Source: a virus
Virus record (IMG/VR): IMGVR_UViG_3300021092_003763
Span: 1-43,512 of that record
DNA length: 43,512 nucleotides
Strand: one strand, 5' to 3'
Below, piece after piece: positions 39,116 through 43,512 of this stretch. Each line of letters opens with the position of its first letter. Positions within the stretch are counted from its first letter, which is position 1. A model generated the notes under the pieces. The model was not told where the DNA came from. It did not search any database and saw nothing but the letters and a program-made list of their open reading frames with translations. A program made the translations under genes and the position numbers.

Positions 39116-42100
39116 TTAACCTGGCCTGTAACAAGGGATTAAAACTACAGCACCACCTTTACCAGCTGAATCAAGTATAACTTCCATCCAAACATCTGGT
39201 TCTTTGAGATACATTTCAGCGCTACCATCACTACCTATAGCATATTCTGGCGGAACTACCTGATTTACGGGCGGTGTATTACTATATCGCGTGGCATCAA
39301 ATCTTATCCATTTAGAGGATGATGGTGTTGATGATATATGTACCCATGCACTTGGTGACGTTTGAATTCCATAACCTGTGTTATTAATAATACCTCTACT
39401 GGTACCATTTGTTGAAAATCCAATCGAATCAGCTGCCGGAAAGTAAATTCCGGTGTTGGTGTCTGAAGAATTTAAACCAGCGTTAAGAACTGGTGCGGTG
39501 GCAGATCCTGCAACCAACTGGATATTGGCGTTGGTCGTTGTATTCAATCTGAGAGTCTCGGTACCACCAGCCACAAGACCCATATTGTCGGCTGAGGGAA
39601 AGTAAATTCCGGTGTTGGTGTCTGTAGAATTTAGACCAGCGTTTAAGATCGGATTAGCAGCAGACCCTGCCAGAAGATTAATTCTTCCATTAGAATCTAT
39701 CCTCATCGCTTCTACGCCACCTTCAACAAATCCAATTGTGTCGGCAGCCGGAAAGTAAATTCCGGTGTTGGTGTCTGAAGAATTTGCTAAACCAGCAGAG
39801 ATAGAAGGCAATGAAACACTTCCTGCCGTTAATTGAATTTGTCCATTTCCTTGAATCCTAAATAATTCTGTTGTTCCCCCGTAGAAAGCATGAACAAAAG
39901 AAGAGGTTGCCTGTGGAACAGAATACCAAAGTCTTCCAGTGAGGGGATATGTACCAAAGGCGTAGTTTACATTAGAAGCATTAATACCAGACCACAATGT
40001 TATCTTTTCTCCGGTGGAAACATTAGTGGGAGTAGGACCAGCATTCCCCGCCGATGCATTAGGATAAGGAGAAAACTCTATTCTATTTGATGTTGTATTT
40101 GAAAGATGAATTTGACCGCCACCTAAAGCATTTGTTGGGGTTCCAAGAAGATTTAAAGTCGGGGAAGAAAAAGTTATATTCGATTCAACAGATACATTAG
40201 GAGAAGAACCATTTAGGGTTAAAACACCATTGTCAGTTGTTCCAGATAAGGTGACAGAACCAGATGTTCCCGAAGATCCTGATGATCCAGAAGAACCAGA
40301 AGAACCGGACGATCCAGAAGAACCGGATGATCCAGAAGAACCTGATGATCCTGAAGAACCTGATGATCCAGAAGAACCTGATGATCCAGAAGTACCTCTT
40401 GTTCCCGAAGAACCAGAAGTTCCTGATGATCCGGAAGAACCAGAAGAACCTGATGATCCGGAAGAACCAGATGATCCAGAAGATCCAGAAGAACCGGATG
40501 ATCCAGAAGAACCAGATGATCCAGAAGATCCAGAAGAACCTGACGATCCAGAAGAACCAGATGTTCCCGAAGATCCTGATGATCCAGAAGAACCAGAAGA
40601 ACCGGACGATCCGGAAGAACCGGATGATCCAGAAGAACCTGATGATCCTGAAGAACCTGATGATCCAGAAGAACCTGATGATCCAGAAGTACCTCTTGTT
40701 CCCGAAGAACCAGAAGTTCCTGATGATCCGGAAGAACCAGAAGAACCTGATGATCCGGAAGAACCAGATGATCCAGAAGATCCAGAAGAACCAGATGATC
40801 CAGAAGATCCAGAAGAACCGGATGATCCAGAAGAACCCGATGATCCTGAAGATCCTGAAGAACCGGATGATCCAGAAGAACCCGATGATCCTGAAGATCC
40901 TGAAGAACCGGATGATCCAGAAGACCCAGAAGAACCTGATGATCCGGAAGAACCAGATGATCCAGAAGATCCAGAAGAACCTGATGATCCAGAAGAACCA
41001 GATGTTCCCGATGAGCCAGATGTTCCAGAGGATCCAGGAGTTCCTGAAGAACCTGATGATCCGGAAGAACCAGATGATCCAGAAGATCCAGAAGAACCAG
41101 ATGATCCAGAAGATCCAGAAGAACCGGATGATCCAGAAGAACCCGATGATCCTGAAGATCCTGAAGAACCGGATGATCCAGAAGAACCCGATGATCCTGA
41201 AGATCCTGAAGAACCGGATGATCCAGAAGACCCAGAAGAACCTGATGATCCGGAAGAACCAGATGATCCAGAAGATCCAGAAGAACCTGATGATCCAGAA
41301 GAACCAGATGTTCCCGATGAGCCAGATGTTCCAGAGGATCCAGGAGTTCCTGAAGAACCTGATGATCCGGAAGAACCAGATGATCCAGAAGATCCAGAAG
41401 AACCAGATGATCCAGAAGATCCAGAAGAACCGGATGATCCAGAAGAACCCGATGATCCTGAAGATCCTGAAGAACCGGATGATCCAGAAGAACCCGATGA
41501 TCCTGAAGATCCTGAAGAACCGGATGATCCAGAAGAACCTGATGATCCAGAAGAACCAGATGTTCCCGATGAGCCAGATGTTCCAGAGGATCCAGAAGAA
41601 CCGGATGATCCAGAAGAACCTGATGATCCTGAAGAACCTGATGATCCTGAAGAACCGGATGATCCAGAAGAACCAGAGGTTCCTCTAGTACCGGAAGATC
41701 CAGAAGAACCTGATGTTCCAGAAGAACCTGATGTTCCAGAAGAACCTGATGATCCTGAAGAACCTGAAGAACCTGAAGAACCAGAAGTTCCAGAAGAACC
41801 TGATGATCCAGATGATCCTGAAGAACCTGAAGAACCTGATGATCCTGAAGAACCTGATGATCCTGAAGAACCGGATGATCCAGAAGAACCAGAGGTTCCT
41901 CTAGTACCGGAAGATCCAGAAGAACCAGATGTTCCAGAAGAACCTGATGTTCCAGAAGAACCTGATGATCCAGAAGAACCTGATGATCCTGAAGAACCTG
42001 AAGAACCTGAAGAACCAGAAGTTCCAGAAGAACCTGATGATCCAGATGATCCTGAAGAACCTGATGATCCTGAAGAACCAGATGACCCAGATGATCCAGA

Positions 42101-43512
42101 TGTTCCAGAAGAACCTGATGTTCCAGAAGATCCAGAAGTTCCCGAAGTACCAGATGCTCCAGTAACACCAGAAGTTCCCGAAGTTCCTGATGAACCTGAC
42201 GATCCAGAAGAACCGGATGATCCAGAAGAACCGGATGATCCAGAAGAACCGGACGATCCTGAAGAACCTGATGATCCAGAAGAACCGGACGATCCAGAAG
42301 AACCGGATGATCCAGAAGTTCCTGAAGATCCGGAAGTTCCTGAAGATCCAGAAGTACCAGATGACCCAGAAGAACCGGACGATCCAGAAGAACCGGATGA
42401 TCCAGAAGAACCGGATGATCCAGAAGAACCCGATGATCCCGAAGAACCTGATGATCCAGAAGAACCCGATGATCCTGAAGATCCTGAAGAACCGGATGAT
42501 CCAGAAGTTCCTGAAGATCCAGAAGTTCCTGAAGATCCAGAAGTTCCTGAAGATCCAGAACTACCCGATGATCCAGAAGAACCTGATGATCCTGAAGAAC
42601 CTGATGATCCTGAAGAACCTGATGATCCTGATGATCCAGAAGAACCTGACGATCCTGATGAACCAGATGTTCCGGAAGAACCAGAAGTTCCAGATGATCC
42701 AGATGATCCTGAAGAACCTGATGATCCTGAAGAACCTGAAGAACCTGATGATCCAGATGATCCTGAAGAACCTGATGATCCTGAAGAACCTGATGATCCA
42801 GATGATCCTGAAGAACCTGAAGAACCTGATGATCCTGAAGAACCTGATGATCCTGAAGAACCGGATGATCCAGAAGAACCAGAGGTTCCTCTAGTACCGG
42901 AAGATCCAGAAGAACCAGATGTTCCAGAAGAACCTGATGTTCCAGAAGAACCCGATGAACCTGAGCTTCCTGAACTTCCTGAACTTCCGCTTGACCCGGA
43001 AGTGCCAGAAGATCCGGCAATCCCAAAATCTAAACAAGCTTGATCTCCTGCGGTGGGAAAATTATTTGAAGCGTTAGCTGAAATAAAAGAAACACCAAAA
43101 ACGTGATATGTTCCCTGGTCGGTGTTGGAAGTAACCTGGTATCTGTATTGCTTCCCGTTGATTAAAACTCGCATTACAGAGCCAACCGTAACACTATCCA
43201 GAAAGGCATCTACATTATTACTGTTTGAATCTGTATCGCTTATAGAAAAAGATGTAACGTTCGATCCGATTTCACCATTAGTCCCAAATATTTGGCCGGA
43301 TGAAACAGCCTCACTTGAACCCCAACTCCAACATCCGTCGGAAGGGGTTTCGCCAGAAGTTCCTGAAGTACCTCTTGTTCCGCTAGATCCAGAAGAACCT
43401 GATGAGCCTGAAGTTCCGGAAGATCCTGAAGAACCTGATGATCCTGAAGAACCTGATGATCCTGAAGAACCGGATGATCCAGAAGAACCAGAGGTTCCTC
43501 TAGTACCGGAAG
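39116..43512 (-). CDS. Giant Gly-Ser-Ser repeat fibre protein, partial (5' end off the window)
   Basis: The frame is open to the right edge, giving at least 1464 residues; the ATG at 43174 is internal. From the N-terminal side: a GSS/GTS tract reaching the edge, a domain of about 110 residues (SDGCWSWGSSEAVSSG, then VLINGKQYRYQVTS, DQACLDFGIAG), a tract of about 920 residues of G-S-S triplets with scattered T and rare TRG or TPG units, and a 375-residue C-terminal head. The head has three 51-53-residue repeats with LNAGLNSxDTNTGIYFPAAD and GGxExxRI, and ends KGGAVVLIPCYRPG. Gly-X-Y periodicity suggests a collagen-like or extended stalk. No peptidase S74 chaperone is seen. The Ser/Thr density makes it a good acceptor for the nearby glycosyltransferases. 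Confidence 0.88.
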   Translation of the reverse strand, partial: SGTRGTSGSSGSSGSSGSSGSSGSSGSSGSSGTSGSSGSSGSSGTRGTSGTSGETPSDGCWSWGSSEAVSSGQIFGTNGEIGSNVTSFSISDTDSNSNNVDAFLDSVTVGSVMRVLINGKQYRYQVTSNTDQGTYHVFGVSFISANASNNFPTAGDQACLDFGIAGSSGTSGSSGSSGSSGSSGSSGSSGTSGSSGTSGSSGSSGTRGTSGSSGSSGSSGSSGSSGSSGSSGSSGSSGSSGSSGSSGSSGSSGSSGSSGSSGSSGSSGSSGSSGTSGSSGTSGSSGSSGSSGSSGSSGSSGSSGSSGSSGSSGSSGSSGSSGTSGSSGTSGSSGTSGSSGSSGSSGSSGSSGSSGSSGSSGSSGSSGSSGSSGSSGSSGSSGSSGTSGSSGTSGSSGTSGSSGSSGSSGSSGSSGSSGSSGSSGSSGSSGSSGSSGSSGSSGTSGTSGVTGASGTSGTSGSSGTSGSSGTSGSSGSSGSSGSSGSSGSSGSSGSSGTSGSSGSSGSSGSSGSSGSSGSSGTSGSSGTSGSSGSSGTRGTSGSSGSSGSSGSSGSSGSSGSSGSSGSSGSSGSSGTSGSSGSSGSSGSSGSSGTSGSSGTSGSSGSSGTRGTSGSSGSSGSSGSSGSSGSSGSSGSSGSSGSSGTSGSSGTSGSSGSSGSSGSSGSSGSSGSSGSSGSSGSSGSSGSSGSSGSSGSSGSSGSSGSSGSSGSSGSSGSSGSSGTPGSSGTSGSSGTSGSSGSSGSSGSSGSSGSSGSSGSSGSSGSSGSSGSSGSSGSSGSSGSSGSSGSSGSSGSSGSSGSSGSSGSSGSSGSSGSSGSSGSSGTPGSSGTSGSSGTSGSSGSSGSSGSSGSSGSSGSSGSSGSSGSSGSSGSSGSSGSSGSSGSSGSSGSSGSSGSSGSSGSSGSSGSSGSSGSSGSSGSSGSSGSSGSSGTSGSSGTRGTSGSSGSSGSSGSSGSSGSSGSSGSSGSSGSSGSSGSSGSSGTSGSSGSSGSSGSSGSSGSSGSSGSSGSSGSSGSSGSSGSSGSSGSSGTSGSSGTRGTSGSSGSSGSSGSSGSSGSSGSSGSSGSSGSSGSSGSSGSSGTSGSVTLSGTTDNGVLTLNGSSPNVSVESNITFSSPTLNLLGTPTNALGGGQIHLSNTTSNRIEFSPYPNASAGNAGPTPTNVSTGEKITLWSGINASNVNYAFGTYPLTGRLWYSVPQATSSFVHAFYGGTTELFRIQGNGQIQLTAGSVSLPSISAGLANSSDTNTGIYFPAADTIGFVEGGVEAMRIDSNGRINLLAGSAANPILNAGLNSTDTNTGIYFPSADNMGLVAGGTETLRLNTTTNANIQLVAGSATAPVLNAGLNSSDTNTGIYFPAADSIGFSTNGTSRGIINNTGYGIQTSPSAWVHISSTPSSSKWIRFDATRYSNTPPVNQVVPPEYAIGSDGSAEMYLKEPDVWMEVILDSAGKGGAVVLIPCYRPG
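39438..39790 (-). repeat. Three 153-159-bp repeats in the fibre head
   Basis: The segment AGTAAATTCCGGTGTTGGTG recurs with starts near 39442, 39601 and 39754, spaced 159 and 153 bp. It encodes the DTNTGIYFP core of three head repeats. The DNA between copies has diverged, so the duplication is old, while the core is kept. Confidence 0.85.
40257..43014 (-). repeat. 2.76-kb tract of 9-bp-periodic GSS codons
   Basis: Nearly pure repetition of GSS/GTS triplets, about 920 residues. Codon choice varies (TCT, TCA, TCC, GGA, GGT), so copies are distinguishable. Long shadow frames are open on both strands because the repeat lacks stop codons in several frames. Larger duplications are embedded: a marker GATGTTCCCGATGAGCC recurs at 41001, 41307 and 41559 (306 and 252 bp apart, both multiples of 9). 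Assembly through this tract may be collapsed or expanded. Confidence 0.92.
43352..43512 (-). repeat. Second GSS-type tract, continuing past the right edge
   Basis: The same 9-bp codon pattern resumes after the 110-residue spacer domain and reaches the last base. It includes the GAGGTTCCTCTAGTACCGG unit also present near 41676, 41891 and 42881. The true length of this tract is unknown. Confidence 0.9.

Noticed and set aside
40257-43014. CRISPR-like array
   Set aside because: Repeats are 9-bp periodic and coding, without regular repeat-spacer units.
40219-43043. Very long reading frames (over 930 codons) on the plus strand and in a second minus frame across the fibre tract
   Set aside because: They are shadows of the 9-bp-periodic GSS codons. 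Their products are monotonous DPEEPD or LLDHPVL strings, with no independent start context.
43172-43174. ATG as the start of the fibre gene
   Set aside because: The same frame is open upstream to the window edge and encodes a plausible domain and another GSS tract, so this Met is internal.

Overview
The window is part of an AT-rich genome of a T4-related contractile-tailed phage. The evidence is the set and order of its genes. Read in the direction of transcription (right to left, minus strand) they include a gp14-like neck protein, small and large terminase subunits, tail sheath, two tail tubes, a gp26-like baseplate hub protein, a gp55-like late sigma factor, a gp4-like head-completion nuclease and two gp20-like portals. 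T4-type replication genes follow: ATP-dependent DNA ligase, gp44-like clamp loader, guanylate kinase, RNase H-like 5' nuclease and a possible gp62-like clamp-loader subunit. All genes but one are on the minus strand, tightly packed, often with 1-4 nt overlaps. Leaders are A/T-rich and almost all lack a Shine-Dalgarno sequence. This is typical of Bacteroidota genes, so a Bacteroidota host is my inference. Major capsid, prohead protease and DNA polymerase are not in the window.

Layout. 1-2.4 kb: partial UvdE-like protein and small unknowns. 2.4-6.8 kb: replication and nucleotide genes. 6.8-7.8 kb: a PfkB-family kinase of the HldE/RfaE heptose-kinase type. 7.8-11.1 kb: two tandem portal paralogues. 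11.1-15.4 kb: unknown protein, head-completion nuclease, gp55-like sigma, and an 888-residue repeat protein that probably continues by -1 frameshifting. 15.5-21 kb: paired virion-like proteins, membrane proteins, a RecB-type nuclease, an ECF-like sigma and dCMP deaminase. 21-34 kb: tail, baseplate, terminase and neck genes. 34.2-38.2 kb: three glycosyltransferases, one being the only plus-strand gene, mixed with two small paralogous coiled-coil proteins. 38.2-43.5 kb: a small unknown, a SET-domain protein and a giant Gly-Ser-Ser repeat fibre that runs off the right edge.

The most striking content is a candidate phage-encoded protein heptosylation system. A clear member of the autotransporter heptosyltransferase family (TibC/Aah type), with its cysteine finger, lies a few genes from a fibre with about 920 residues of GSS/GST triplets. 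The same genome carries a heptose-7-phosphate kinase-like gene that could raise ADP-heptose supply. Also notable are duplication of ring-forming parts (two portals, two tubes), an A-AAA-AAC slippery site, a repeated GATATATA element before virion genes that may be the late promoter read by the gp55-like sigma, and a UvdE-like protein whose metal-ligand positions look mostly replaced.
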